A DNA stretch of 64,000 nucleotides from Clostridiaceae bacterium. GTDB taxonomy: Bacteria > Bacillota > Clostridia > DSM-8532. The stretch is from contig JAAYFU010000007.1 of NCBI GenBank assembly GCA_012728095.1, positions 23,148 through 87,147 on the forward strand. The letters run 5' to 3'. The position numbers were made by a program, and so were the translations under genes. The notes below the pieces were generated by a model that searched no databases, had not been told where the DNA came from, and saw only the letters and a program-made list of their open reading frames with translations. Every line of letters begins with the position of its first letter. Positions within the stretch are counted from its first letter, which is position 1. Positions 48,487 to 57,768 of the stretch are shown in pieces.

Positions 48487-49698
48487 TTACCTTATTATTC
48501 TGTTTAACCGTTCCTGGACCGCATATAAAAATTCTTTAGTGTTTACAGCTTTTTTATTCTCCAGTTCCGACAATGCTACCAAATCCTTTGTCATAATACC
48601 TTCTTCAATAGTTTTCAGGCAGGCTTTTTCAAGCATGTCAGCAAAGTTCGCGAGCTCGGGAATCCCATCAAGCTGGCCTCTTTTTCTTAAAGCCCCGGTC
48701 CAGGCGAAAATAGTGGCCACCGAATTTGTTGAAGTTTCCTTGCCTTCAAGGTACTGGTAGTAATGCCGCTGAACCGTGCCGTGGGCAGCCTCATATTCAT
48801 AGTACCCTTCAGGTGAAACTAAAACCGAGGTCATCATGGCCAGGCTTCCGAAAGCCGATGCTACCATGTCGGACATAACGTCTCCGTCATAGTTCTTGCA
48901 GGCCCAGATAAACCCGCCTTCCGAGCGCACCACTCTTGCAACCGCGTCATCTATTAGTGTATAAAAATACTCAATACCGGCTTCTTCAAACTTTTCTTTA
49001 TATTCGGTGTCAAAGATATCCTGGAATATGTCTTTAAAGCTGTGATCATATGTCTTTGATATTGTATCCTTGGTAGCAAACCATAAATCCTGTCTTTTGT
49101 CCAAGGCATAATTAAAGCAGGCACGCGCAAAGCTTTCTATGGATTTCTTCGTATTGTGCATACCCATAATAATGCCCGGATCAGTAAAATCATGAATGGT
49201 CTTTCTTGTCTCGTTTCCGTCTTTATCGGTGAAAACCAGTTCAGCCTTTCCCGGTCCCTCTATTTTCATCTCTGTGTTCTTATATACATCTCCATATGCG
49301 TGTCTTGCTATGGAAATAGGTTTTTTCCATGTACGTACAAAGGGGGTTATTCCTTTGACCAGGATAGGTTCCCTGAACACGGTGCCGTCCAGGATTGCAC
49401 GTATAGTCCCGTTAGGGCTCTTCCACATCTCAGTCAGGTTATACTCCTTAACACGGGCTGCATTTGGAGTAATCGTGGCACATTTTACTGCCACCCCGTA
49501 CTTTTTTGTGGCCTCTGCCGAATCAATGGTAACCTGATCCCTGGTTTTCTCCCTGTATTCAAGCCCCAAATCATAATACTCGGTTTTCAACTCAACATAA
49601 GGTTCAATCAGGATTTCTTTAATCCATTTCCAGATTACTCTGGTCATTTCGTCCCCATCCATCTCAACGAGGGGAGTCTTCATAATAATTTTAGACAT
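48487..49698 (-). CDS. icd: NADP-type isocitrate dehydrogenase (eukaryote-like subfamily)
   Basis: 403 residues. It begins [20 protein letters not shown] and has the substrate loop [19 protein letters not shown], metal-binding Asp residues in [17 protein letters not shown] and the cofactor loop [16 protein letters not shown], features of the dimeric NADP enzyme shared with eukaryotes rather than the E. coli type. Makes 2-oxoglutarate and NADPH. It follows aconitase by 23 bases with a good ribosome binding site, so acn-icd is an operon supplying glutamate precursors. Confidence 0.95.
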   Translation of the reverse strand: MSKIIMKTPLVEMDGDEMTRVIWKWIKEILIEPYVELKTEYYDLGLEYREKTRDQVTIDSAEATKKYGVAVKCATITPNAARVKEYNLTEMWKSPNGTIRAILDGTVFREPILVKGITPFVRTWKKPISIARHAYGDVYKNTEMKIEGPGKAELVFTDKDGNETRKTIHDFTDPGIIMGMHNTKKSIESFARACFNYALDKRQDLWFATKDTISKTYDHSFKDIFQDIFDTEYKEKFEEAGIEYFYTLIDDAVARVVRSEGGFIWACKNYDGDVMSDMVASAFGSLAMMTSVLVSPEGYYEYEAAHGTVQRHYYQYLEGKETSTNSVATIFAWTGALRKRGQLDGIPELANFADMLEKACLKTIEEGIMTKDLVALSELENKKAVNTKEFLYAVQERLNRIIR

Positions 49699-49721
49699 TG
49701 CTTCCTCCTTTATTTACCTTA

Positions 49722-51644
49722 TTATTGGAATTGCTTCTTAATCCAGGGAAGCTTTCCTCCTGCTTTCAGTATCTCGGCATCCAGTGGCGATAGTGTATGT
49801 TCAAGCTCAATGGTAATGCCTTTGGTTATATTCTTAAGAACACAGGCTCCTTTCAAATCTCCGATTTCAACTACAATCCTGTCGCCTTCGCTGATATTTT
49901 CATAATCGGAAGGATTCTTAAAGGTCAAAGGCACTATCCCGAAATTAATCAGGTTGGCAAGATGTATTCTGGCAAAGCTTTTCACGATCACAGCCTTGAT
50001 TCCAAGGTATTTCGGAGCCAGGGCAGCGTGTTCGCGGCTGGAGCCCTGACCGTAGTTTTCACCGCCGATAATAAATCCTCCGTTGTTCTCCCGGGCTTTT
50101 TCATAGAACTTAGGATCGACTGCCTCAAAGACATACTTGGATATTTCAGGTATATTGCTTCTTAAAGGCAGGATTTTCGCACCGGCTGGCATTATATGGT
50201 CGGTTGTTATATTGTCACCAACTTTAATCAGAACGTTTCCTTCAAGGGTATCGGAAATAGGTTCAAAGGAGGGTAACGGCTTAATATTCGGTCCTCTTAC
50301 TATTTCGACTTTCTTAGCTTCTTCTTCGCTGAGGGGTTTTACAATCATATTATCATTAATAATAAACTTGTCCGGTAATGTTATTGAAGGATAATCCCCA
50401 AGATCCCTGGGATCTGTTAACACACCCTTAATTGCCGTGGCTGCGGCGGTTTCAGGACTGACCAGATAAACCTTTGCATCCTTTGTACCGCTTCTGCCTT
50501 CAAAATTACGATTGAAAGTTCTTACAGAAACACTGCCCGATGCAGGAGCACATCCCATACCGATACATGCCCCGCAGGCATTTTCCATAATTCTTACTCC
50601 TGCCCTCACAAGCTTAATATAGTCGCCGTCCTCAATAAGATGTTCCACCACCTGTCTTGAACCGGGACTTATAAATACATGAAGGTTATCTGCGATTGTT
50701 TTATTATCCAGGATTTTGGCGACTATTTTAAGGTCTCTTAGGGAGGAATTGGTGCATGATCCTATGGCTACCTGATCAACCTTAACAGGTCCAACTTCTC
50801 TGACCCTCTTAACCGAACCGGGACTATGAGGAAGAGCAACCATAGGTTCTATTTGGGAAAGATTAATCTCAATAATTTCATCATAAACCGCATCATGGTC
50901 TGCTTCCAATGGTCTGAAATCTTTTTCCCTGCCCTGAGCCTTCAAAAAAATATAAGTTATTTCATCGCTTGGGAATATACTTGTGGTACAACCGGTTTCC
51001 GTGCCCATATTCGTTATTGTGGCACGATCCGGAACGCTTAATGTTTTTACGCCTTCTCCGAAATACTCAAAAACTTTTCCTACATTGCCTTTTACATCTA
51101 CCAGGCGTAAAACTTCCAGAATAACATCCTTTGCCGAAACCCATGGCTTCAACCTGCCGGTAAGATGTATCCCCACGATTTTGGGGTATTTGATACGAAA
51201 AGGCGCTCCTGCCATTGCACAAGCTACATCAAGACCGCCTGCTCCCATTGCAAAGCAGCCAATTCCGCCGGCGGTAGGAGTGTGGCTGTCAGAACCTATA
51301 AGCGTATTACCGGGTATTGCGAACCGCTCAAGAAAGACTTGATGGCAGATTCCGTTACCGGGTTTTGAAAAATAAAGCCCGTATCTTTTTGCTATGGATT
51401 CCAGGAATCGATGGTCATCAGCGTTTTTAAAATCTGTTTGAAGAGTGTTATGGTCAACGAAACTGACACTGAACTGAGTCTTTACCCTGTCAATCCCAAT
51501 GGCCTCGAACTGAAGATAAGCCATGGTTCCCGTCGCATCCTGAGTAAGTGTGTTATCTATCTTAAGGGCAACCTCGCAACCGGCTTTTGCTTCGCCTTCA
51601 ATTATATGTTCGCGGAGAATTTTTTCTGTGATTGTACCTGCCAT
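49722..51644 (-). CDS. acnA: Aconitate hydratase
   Basis: 640 residues, the compact aconitase type. The [4Fe-4S] ligands are in GSCTNSS (about residue 296) and CGACIGMGCAP (about 355-365). Substrate motifs include GSDSHTPTAGGIG and GGENYGQGSSREHAA (swivel domain). Converts citrate to isocitrate. First gene of the acn-icd operon, preceded by a promoter with a perfect -10. An isopropylmalate isomerase is excluded by the single-chain length and the TCA context. Confidence 0.94.
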   Translation of the reverse strand: MAGTITEKILREHIIEGEAKAGCEVALKIDNTLTQDATGTMAYLQFEAIGIDRVKTQFSVSFVDHNTLQTDFKNADDHRFLESIAKRYGLYFSKPGNGICHQVFLERFAIPGNTLIGSDSHTPTAGGIGCFAMGAGGLDVACAMAGAPFRIKYPKIVGIHLTGRLKPWVSAKDVILEVLRLVDVKGNVGKVFEYFGEGVKTLSVPDRATITNMGTETGCTTSIFPSDEITYIFLKAQGREKDFRPLEADHDAVYDEIIEINLSQIEPMVALPHSPGSVKRVREVGPVKVDQVAIGSCTNSSLRDLKIVAKILDNKTIADNLHVFISPGSRQVVEHLIEDGDYIKLVRAGVRIMENACGACIGMGCAPASGSVSVRTFNRNFEGRSGTKDAKVYLVSPETAAATAIKGVLTDPRDLGDYPSITLPDKFIINDNMIVKPLSEEEAKKVEIVRGPNIKPLPSFEPISDTLEGNVLIKVGDNITTDHIMPAGAKILPLRSNIPEISKYVFEAVDPKFYEKARENNGGFIIGGENYGQGSSREHAALAPKYLGIKAVIVKSFARIHLANLINFGIVPLTFKNPSDYENISEGDRIVVEIGDLKGACVLKNITKGITIELEHTLSPLDAEILKAGGKLPWIKKQFQ

Positions 51645-51672
51645 TAGCTCACCCTCATTTTTATTTTTGAAA

Positions 51673-51702
51673 ATTATACCCTATTTTGTTTACTGTAAGC
51701 AA
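51673..51702 (-). promoter_or_regulatory. Promoter of the acn-icd operon
   Basis: Minus strand TTGCTT, 18 bases, TATAAT, ending about 30 bases before the aconitase start. Confidence 0.65.
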
Positions 51703-51881
51703 TATGCATAAGTACCTAAGTTTTTATTGTAAGTCAGCCGTACTTTAATTATACTTATAACGTAACGGGAGGTTTAGGCTCCCGATTGATCCCGTCTTGA
51801 CCTCAGGATAATATCCATGGTTACGGGCGATCATATTATTCGTTCGCAATTCAATCAAGAAATATGTCAGGGGTACCAAAG

Positions 51882-52427
51882 ATGGATTTGGAGAATCGTG
51901 AAAAAGCCGAAAATAAAATTTTGCTTTTATATTTTCTGTATAAAGTCCGAATGCCGATAAGCAACATGCAATTGACAAGAATAATGCTGGAAAACCGCTA
52001 TATGAACTATTTTCTTCTTCAGCAAAGCATTCACGAAATGCGGCGGGATAAGCTCATAATAACCGAAACCAGGGATGATTTGGATTATTACAGCCTTTCG
52101 GAAGAAGGCCAAAAAATGCTGGATATGTTTATCAACCTGTTGCCTGTCGGTATTAGGACAAGGCTGGATGAGAACATTGATGCCATTCGCTCGTTATTGC
52201 GTCATGAAACCTCGGTAGTAGCTGAGTACACCCTGGAGAATGAAAACGAGTATGAAGTAAAGTGCAAGATCCTGGAGGATTTTAATCCTCTTATTGATAT
52301 AAGGCTGTCCGTAGGCTCCAGGGATGATGCCCGCTCCATTTGCAGGAACTGGAAGGCTCATGCAAAGGAAATATACCCTGAAGTTATCGCAGTGCTTCTA
52401 GGCAAGGAAAAGGACAATCCGGTATAA
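51882..52427 (+). CDS. DUF4364 family protein
   Basis: 181 residues. Winged-helix-like N-terminal part (KAENKILLLYFLYKVRMPIS, then LQQSIHEMRRDKLIITETRD and YYSLSEEGQKMLDMF) and a second domain with VVAEYTLENENEYEVKCKI. The family is common in Clostridia; the first domain suggests DNA binding, but no function is established. Start placed at the ATG eight bases after AGGGG. It is followed after 15 bases by a GNAT acetyltransferase gene, probably co-transcribed, and lies divergent to aconitase. Confidence 0.82.
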   Translation: MDLENREKAENKILLLYFLYKVRMPISNMQLTRIMLENRYMNYFLLQQSIHEMRRDKLIITETRDDLDYYSLSEEGQKMLDMFINLLPVGIRTRLDENIDAIRSLLRHETSVVAEYTLENENEYEVKCKILEDFNPLIDIRLSVGSRDDARSICRNWKAHAKEIYPEVIAVLLGKEKDNPV

Positions 52428-52442
52428 ACAAGGAGAAAATTG

Positions 52443-52937
52443 ATGGAATCAATAAGTAATATCAGTGAGCACATTATCGAGTTTAAAAGCGTAACAGGGC
52501 AATATATGCTGGAAGAAGCAAGACAGCTTTTTTTGGAATATGCCCGGTCGCTTGACATAGATCTTTGTTTCCAAAATTTCGACTCAGAACTGGAGACTCT
52601 TCCTGGTAAGTATAGTCCGCCTGACGGAGCCTTGATATTGGCTTTAGCGGACGGCAGGCCGGCAGGCTGTGTAGCTCTTCGCAAGATTAACGGAAATATA
52701 TGCGAAATGAAAAGGTTGTATGTTCGCAATGAGTACAGGGGCCTGGGAATTGGAAAACAGCTTATTTCAAAGATTATTGAAAAAGCGCGGAATTTAAATT
52801 ACGGTTATATGAGGCTTGATACGCTAGAGACTATGAAAAAAGCGCTGAAATTATATAAAGCATTCGGATTCTATGACATTGAACCTTATGTATACAATCC
52901 TTATGAAGGCGCCAGATTTATGGAATTAAAGCTATAA
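52443..52937 (+). CDS. GNAT-family N-acetyltransferase
   Basis: 164 residues. Acetyl-CoA-binding motif A is [20 protein letters not shown] (R-G-L-G-I-G), with the C-terminal [20 protein letters not shown] typical of the subgroup that ends with a substrate-facing tyrosine-rich stretch. Substrate unknown. AAGGAG seven bases before the ATG. Second gene behind the DUF4364 gene. Confidence 0.87.
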   Translation: MESISNISEHIIEFKSVTGQYMLEEARQLFLEYARSLDIDLCFQNFDSELETLPGKYSPPDGALILALADGRPAGCVALRKINGNICEMKRLYVRNEYRGLGIGKQLISKIIEKARNLNYGYMRLDTLETMKKALKLYKAFGFYDIEPYVYNPYEGARFMELKL

Positions 52938-52997
52938 ACCAACCTTGCACCCGCCTGCAAATGTCATACTGAACGGTGCGAAGCACAGCCCTAAACA

Positions 52998-53076
52998 GTC
53001 ATCCTGAGCTGAGCGCAGCGTAGTCGAAGGATCTTTTGCAATGACATAAAAGATTCTTAGCTTCGCTCAGAATTAC
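52998..53076. repeat. Dispersed palindromic repeat, copy B
   Basis: Begins GTCATCCTGAGCTGAGCGCA and ends GCTTCGCTCAGAATTAC, with an inner GGATCTTTT / AAAAGATTC pair. It shares 13 starting bases with copy A. A further piece, GTCATACTGAACGGTGCGAAG (two parts), lies just before it near 52964, so two elements may be nested here. Confidence 0.7.
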
Positions 53077-53138
53077 ATATGCCACTCAAGATGATATTAA
53101 CCAGAATAGGCGCCACGAGTGATATCGAAAAATGATCC

Positions 53139-53927
53139 TCAATAATCTACTACCATGGATTTAACGAATGCAAAGAATTCCCGCAGATAACTGTTAAATA
53201 CAATTACCGTTGGTGTCGGCGCAGGGATTGCATATGCATCAAAACCGAATCGCCGGGCAAGTATCCGGGCGCGCAATACATGAAAATCATTAGTTACAAA
53301 GACTATCTTTTCAATTTTGTCATCCGTAAGATTCATTACTTTCCTTGAGTATTCAAAATTTTCTCTCGTACTGGTGGATTTATCTTCTATTAATATTTTT
53401 TCTTTAGGTACCTTGTGGCTCAGCAGGTACTCTTCCATTGCCAATGCCTCAGGATACGGCTCATTAGGTCCCTGCCCGCCGGTGACAACAATCTTTACAT
53501 GAGGATTCTCTTCATAATATTCAATTGCCTTATCCAGGCGCATCTTTAATGCCAGGGTGGGCCTTCCGTCAGGCCATATGCCGCAACCAAGGACAATAAC
53601 GGTATCCACTCTTCCGGCCTGCTGCTTTCCATGTATGTACGGATCAATTATAATCAGGGCTTCCACCACCACAAAGAATATGGTGCATACGATAAAAACG
53701 GCTAAAATTGCTGTTCTTAAACCATTATTCCTGATAATGGGTCCTTTTGCGTATAATAAAAACGCAGAATACGCAAAGCAACAAAGCCCCATTACAGCGG
53801 GGAGAATAACACCGAAATTCCAGTCATTGGAGTAATTATGCGCAGTAATTGTATTAGTAAAAAGTAATATGCCTGATATTATAAGAAATGCGGCAAAAAA
53901 CTTCCTGCCGCCTTGCTTTCTTTTCAT
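53139..53927 (-). CDS. YdcF/SanA-like (DUF218) membrane protein
   Basis: 262 residues. Three N-terminal membrane segments (about 8-30, 38-62, 70-95) precede a DUF218 domain with VDTVIVLGCGIWPDGRPT, IVVTGGQGPNEPYPEALAME, EDKSTSTRENFEYSRKVM and FVTNDFHVLRARILARRFGF. The family is tied to envelope integrity in E. coli (SanA, ElyC) but its chemistry is unclear. Eight bases downstream of the cyclophilin gene's stop on the same strand, so the two are likely one transcript. Confidence 0.87.
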   Translation of the reverse strand: MKRKQGGRKFFAAFLIISGILLFTNTITAHNYSNDWNFGVILPAVMGLCCFAYSAFLLYAKGPIIRNNGLRTAILAVFIVCTIFFVVVEALIIIDPYIHGKQQAGRVDTVIVLGCGIWPDGRPTLALKMRLDKAIEYYEENPHVKIVVTGGQGPNEPYPEALAMEEYLLSHKVPKEKILIEDKSTSTRENFEYSRKVMNLTDDKIEKIVFVTNDFHVLRARILARRFGFDAYAIPAPTPTVIVFNSYLREFFAFVKSMVVDY

Positions 53928-53935
53928 CGTGCCTC

Positions 53936-54667
53936 TTATTTTTTCCCTTCCGTAATTTCAATAGTCTTAATTATTACGTCCTCCAGTGGTTTATCGTTCT
54001 CATTCGTCTTGACGGCTGCAATTTTGTCAACCACGTCCATTCCTTCGTAGACCTGTCCGAATACCGTATGTCGGAAATCAAGCCATGGAGTACCACCATG
54101 TTCTTTATAAAGATTGATGATATCTTCAGGATAACCACCTTGTACAAGACTTGCTATTTCAGCATCAGACATATCTTTTTTCTGAACTATAAAAAACTGG
54201 CTGCCATTGGTATCTGGGCCTGAATTGGCCATGGAAAGTGCTCCGCGATAATTGTAGAGATCATAAGAAAACTCATCTTCAAATGGCTCTCCCCAGATAC
54301 TCTCACCGCCGGTGCCATCACCATTAGGATCTCCGCCCTGGATCATAAAATCCTCAATTACCCTGTGAAATGTTAAATTATCATAATAACCGCTTTTTGC
54401 AAGTTCAACAAAATTCGTTACAGCTTTTTTTGCTTTCTCAGGAAACAATTTTATCTTAATATCGCCCATGTTGGTCTTGATAGTTGCTATGGTGTCCCCG
54501 TCTTCAACGGGATTGAACTGATAACCGGGAGTATATGTTATTTTAACTTTATTTGCTCCCTGACCTACGGTGATGGTTTTTGCTTTTGTATCCTTGGAAC
54601 AGCCGGCAAACAAAATGGCGCAAAGAATGAATAATACGGTTGTTTTCAGTATATTTCCAATTTTCAT
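53936..54667 (-). CDS. Cyclophilin-type peptidyl-prolyl isomerase lipoprotein
   Basis: 243 residues. A lipoprotein signal ([11 protein letters not shown] with lipobox Cys) is followed by a short linker and a cyclophilin domain: [20 protein letters not shown], the [19 protein letters not shown] core, [20 protein letters not shown] and the [14 protein letters not shown] end. Helps folding of exported proteins at the outer face of the membrane. Of two adjacent ATGs, the second is six bases after GGAGG and is preferred. Divergent from the thioredoxin gene. Confidence 0.93.
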   Translation of the reverse strand: MKIGNILKTTVLFILCAILFAGCSKDTKAKTITVGQGANKVKITYTPGYQFNPVEDGDTIATIKTNMGDIKIKLFPEKAKKAVTNFVELAKSGYYDNLTFHRVIEDFMIQGGDPNGDGTGGESIWGEPFEDEFSYDLYNYRGALSMANSGPDTNGSQFFIVQKKDMSDAEIASLVQGGYPEDIINLYKEHGGTPWLDFRHTVFGQVYEGMDVVDKIAAVKTNENDKPLEDVIIKTIEITEGKK

Positions 54668-54758
54668 CATAAACCTCCAAAATTATGTATCTGTTAAAAA
54701 TTTAGGATATTATAATAAGAGCTTAAATATTATATCATAAGATAACATTTTTTTGAAC

Positions 54759-54773
54759 TGTAACTTTATCACA
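54759..54773 (+). promoter_or_regulatory. Candidate Fnr/Crp-type operator upstream of trx
   Basis: TGTAACTTTATCACA, an imperfect dyad. It differs at two of 15 positions from TGTAACATTATCACT at 55916-55930 in front of the CoA-disulfide reductase. The gene between the two targets encodes an Fnr/Crp-family regulator. Confidence 0.5.
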
Positions 54774-54836
54774 GAATAATCCCGTCAAAGCGGGTATATT
54801 AATATTAAAGAAACGTTGGAAGGGAGTTGTGTTTTG

Positions 54837-55145
54837 ATGAATGTAAAACACGTTACGAAAAATGATTTCGATAGAGAAATTTCAAGTTCAAACTTACCGG
54901 TACTAGTTGACTTTTGGGCTCCATGGTGCGGTCCCTGCCGCATGTTGTCGCCGGTGCTTGACGAACTGGCCGGGGAATTGGAAGGAAAGGTTAAAGTATT
55001 AAAGGTAAATGTTGATGAAGAACCAGAATTAGCAAGCAAATTCGGCGTAATCAGCATACCAACCGTTATTGCTTTTAAACATGGCAAAGCTACCAGTAAA
55101 GTTGTAGGCTTCAGAAGCAAGGAAGAATTTAAGAATATGCTCTGA
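54837..55145 (+). CDS. trxA: Thioredoxin
   Basis: 102 residues, full-length thioredoxin with active site WCGPC (30-34), the preceding VLVDFWAP strand and the cis-Pro loop VISIPTV. Reduces protein disulfides in the cytoplasm. Start chosen at the ATG ten bases after GGGAG; an in-frame TTG one codon earlier is possible. It is closed by a terminator and followed by a regulator gene on the same strand. No thioredoxin reductase gene is adjacent; the CoA-disulfide reductase two genes downstream may share the redox role. Confidence 0.96.
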   Translation: MNVKHVTKNDFDREISSSNLPVLVDFWAPWCGPCRMLSPVLDELAGELEGKVKVLKVNVDEEPELASKFGVISIPTVIAFKHGKATSKVVGFRSKEEFKNML

Positions 55146-55176
55146 CGAGCAATTGGTATATAACAGGAAAAGTGTC

Positions 55177-55207
55177 AAAGGCAGGCAAAACCCTGTCTTT
55201 TTTTATT
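55177..55207 (+). terminator. Terminator of trxA
   Basis: Stem AAAGGCAGG / CCTGTCTTT (one G-U pair) with a short loop, followed by TTTTATT. Confidence 0.8.
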
Positions 55208-55245
55208 GTTCTGTGCTATTATATGAATTAATCGGAGGAAGTATT

Positions 55246-55905
55246 ATGCTTGACGAAAAAGTAAAAGCGGACTTAAAAAAAGCTTTCCCTTTTATTGCTG
55301 AACTGGGGGATAAGCAGGATGATTTCCTCAATTTCTTAAACCATCAAAGATTAGAGCCGGGTATGGTTCTAATGGACGAAAGCCGGAGGTGTTCCGGAGT
55401 TATTCTAGTTCTTTCGGGCACTATAAGGGTTTACAAGCTGTCTTCGGACGGTAAGGAAATCACTCTCTACCGTATCGGAAGAGGCGAGACCTGTGTGCTT
55501 ACAGTTGCCTGTATGCTTGGTACGGGAGATATGCCCTTCCCCGTATCGGCTTCTGCCGAACAGGTATCCGATGTTGTATCCATACCTTTTGAGATTTTCA
55601 AAAAATATTTTTATGAAATTCCTTCTATCCAGAAGTTTTTCTTTTCGTCCATGTCGGCAAAATTCTATTCTTTATTGGGGCTTCTTGAGAATGTGACATT
55701 TAAACGGACAAGCGACCGTCTTCAAGATTTTCTAATTACCAAGACCGCCGGAGGAACCTATCCCCTGTATGCGACTCATGAAACCATCGCGTTGGAACTG
55801 GGAACTGCCAGGGAAGTAATAAGCCGTCTTTTAAAAGAAATGGAAGCAAAAGGACAGGTTACCCTCAGCCGGGGAAAAATTATCCTGCACCAGGATAAAA
55901 TTTGA
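55246..55905 (+). CDS. Crp/Fnr-family transcriptional regulator
   Basis: 219 residues. A cyclic-nucleotide-binding-like beta barrel (about 20-130, with MVLMDESRRCSGVILVLSGT and the RIGRGETCVL turn), a long dimerisation helix, and a C-terminal winged helix with recognition helix TAREVISRLLKEME, where the E-x-x-S-R pattern is as in Fnr. The N-terminal Cys cluster of Fnr is absent, so an [4Fe-4S] oxygen sensor is unlikely; isolated Cys residues occur in the barrel (RRCSG, TCVLTVAC). AGGAGG start signal fixes the ATG; the longer frame upstream is not used. Placed between trx and a CoA-disulfide reductase, it probably responds to redox or sulfur stress. Confidence 0.88.
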   Translation: MLDEKVKADLKKAFPFIAELGDKQDDFLNFLNHQRLEPGMVLMDESRRCSGVILVLSGTIRVYKLSSDGKEITLYRIGRGETCVLTVACMLGTGDMPFPVSASAEQVSDVVSIPFEIFKKYFYEIPSIQKFFFSSMSAKFYSLLGLLENVTFKRTSDRLQDFLITKTAGGTYPLYATHETIALELGTAREVISRLLKEMEAKGQVTLSRGKIILHQDKI

Positions 55906-55930
55906 CAGGCTCTAATGTAACATTATCACT
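55902..55930 (+). promoter_or_regulatory. Candidate -35 box and Fnr/Crp-type operator before the CoA-disulfide reductase gene
   Basis: A perfect TTGACA overlaps the stop region of the regulator gene. Immediately after it lies TGTAACATTATCACT, the twin of the motif at 54759. No good -10 is seen at the right distance, which would fit an activated promoter. Confidence 0.45.
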
Positions 55931-56003
55931 GAATTTTTTTATCCCTAGATTCACTATACACTTAGAAAAATTATCGGGTAAAAAACAGATAAGGAGAGTG
56001 CCC

Positions 56004-57698
56004 ATGAATAAAAAAGTTTTAGTAGTTGGCGGCGTGGCCGGTGGCGCTACTGCGGCGGCCAGGCTCAGAAGATTGGACGAACATGCCCAAATTATCCTGT
56101 TTGAAAGAGGGGATTATATTTCTTTCGCCAATTGCGGCCTTCCATATTATATAGGAGATGTTATCACAAATGAAGAAAATCTGACTCTTCAGACGCCTGA
56201 ATCGTTTAAGAAACGTTTTAAAATTGATGTCAGAATCAGAAGTGAGGTCACAAAAATCAACCGGGATAAAAAAACTGTTGTAGTAAAAGAAACCGGCGGA
56301 AAAGTGTATGAGGAAAGCTACGATTATCTTATTCTGTCGCCGGGAGCGGCACCTGTTGTTCCGCCTATCGAAGGTGTAAACACTGAGGGCGTCTTTACTT
56401 TAAGAAATATCCCTGATACGTACCGAATAAAGAATTATGTCACCCAGAATAATCCAAAAAGCGCTGTAATTGTGGGTGCTGGATATATAGGATTAGAAAT
56501 GGCTGAAAATCTTCATTTATTGGGACTTGACGTCTCAATTGTAGAACTTTCCGACCATGTTATCCAATCGCTGGATTTTGACATGGCGGCCGAAGTTCAC
56601 AGGCACATACAAAGCAAGGGCATATCATTATATTTGAATTGCGGGGTTACAGGCCTGTATTGCCAAAATGGAACTTATGAAGTCAAACTAACCGGGGGCG
56701 ACAGCATTTATGCCGATATGGTAATTCTTGCAGTGGGTGTAAAACCCGAAAGCAAGCTTGCGAAAGATGCCGGACTTAAAACAGGGATCCGGGATTGTAT
56801 TGTAACCGACAATCATATGAGAACAAGCGATCCTTTTATCTACGCTGTCGGTGATGTGGTAGAAACAGTAGATATCGTTACCGGAAATAAAGTTTTTGTG
56901 CCTTTAGCCTCTCCTGCCAATCGTCAGGGACGCATCGCGGCAGATAATATTGCCGGCAGAAACAGCACCTATGCAGGCACTTTGGGTACGGCAATACTGA
57001 AAGTTTTTGATATGACGGTGGCAACCACCGGCTGCAATGAAAAAACATTAGCCGCCGCCGGTATTGATTATGAAAAATCCTTTACATTCAGCGCTTCCAA
57101 TGCAAGCTACTATCCCGGAGCCACCTATATGACTATTAAGCTGCTGTTTGAGAAAAAAAACGGAAAAATCCTCGGTGCCCAGATTACGGGTTATAAAGGT
57201 GTCGATAAACGCATTGACGTCATAGCGACAGCTATAAAAGCCGGAATGAACGTATTTGATCTTACGAATCTTGAACTGTCTTACGCGCCTCCTTACGGTT
57301 CCGCGAAAGACCCGGTCAACATGGCAGGTTATGTCGCGTCAAACATTATAAACGGGGATATGAAGGTTTTCCACTGGCATGATGTTAAAGATTTAGACCC
57401 TGCCAAGGTAACTATTCTGGATGTAAGAACCAGGGCTGAATTTTCAAAAGGGACCATAACGGGCTCCGTTAATATTCCTTTGGATGATTTAAGAGAACGT
57501 ATGTCCGAACTTGATCCCAAAAAGCCGGTTTATGTATTCTGCCAAGTCGGTCTTCGGGGATATCTTGCTTCAAGGATTCTTGTTCAGAACGGCTTTGAAA
57601 ATGTTTATAATCTTTCAGGCGGATATCGTTTGCTGAAAACCGTTACAACTCCCCTGAAAGCATTCAGGAGCGACGGCAAAAAGCTTCATGGAACCTAA
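56004..57698 (+). CDS. CoA-disulfide reductase / NADH oxidase with C-terminal rhodanese domain
   Basis: 564 residues. FAD-binding GGVAGGATAAARLRRLDE at the N-terminus, the redox Cys44 in SFANCGLPYYIGD, a second Rossmann motif VIVGAGYIGLEMAENLHLLG for NAD(P)H, and the dimerisation domain. From about residue 455 a rhodanese domain follows (ILDVRTRAEF, catalytic Cys513 in CQVGLRG). This CoADR-RHD fusion reduces CoA disulfide and CoA persulfide or polysulfide in related bacteria. AAGGAGAG before the ATG fixes the start; the longer open frame reaching back into the regulator gene is not used. Likely a sulfur and oxidative-stress enzyme under the neighbouring regulator. Confidence 0.93.
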   Translation: MNKKVLVVGGVAGGATAAARLRRLDEHAQIILFERGDYISFANCGLPYYIGDVITNEENLTLQTPESFKKRFKIDVRIRSEVTKINRDKKTVVVKETGGKVYEESYDYLILSPGAAPVVPPIEGVNTEGVFTLRNIPDTYRIKNYVTQNNPKSAVIVGAGYIGLEMAENLHLLGLDVSIVELSDHVIQSLDFDMAAEVHRHIQSKGISLYLNCGVTGLYCQNGTYEVKLTGGDSIYADMVILAVGVKPESKLAKDAGLKTGIRDCIVTDNHMRTSDPFIYAVGDVVETVDIVTGNKVFVPLASPANRQGRIAADNIAGRNSTYAGTLGTAILKVFDMTVATTGCNEKTLAAAGIDYEKSFTFSASNASYYPGATYMTIKLLFEKKNGKILGAQITGYKGVDKRIDVIATAIKAGMNVFDLTNLELSYAPPYGSAKDPVNMAGYVASNIINGDMKVFHWHDVKDLDPAKVTILDVRTRAEFSKGTITGSVNIPLDDLRERMSELDPKKPVYVFCQVGLRGYLASRILVQNGFENVYNLSGGYRLLKTVTTPLKAFRSDGKKLHGT

Positions 57699-57722
57699 GA
57701 AATACAGCGGAGGATTAAAAAT

Positions 57723-57752
57723 AACAGGGAGGCTTATGCCTCCCTGTTTTCA
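57723..57752. terminator. Bidirectional terminator
   Basis: Stem AACAGGGAGGC / GCCTCCCTGTT with a four-base loop and T's on the plus side and A's on the other, serving the reductase gene and the converging DUF3794 gene. Confidence 0.9.
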
Positions 57753-57768
57753 AATGTTGGAAGGGAGG

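Noticed and set aside
51745..51978. 77-codon minus-strand frame between aconitase and DUF4364
   Set aside because: Overlaps the DUF4364 start, no binding site, and the aconitase promoter lies just downstream.
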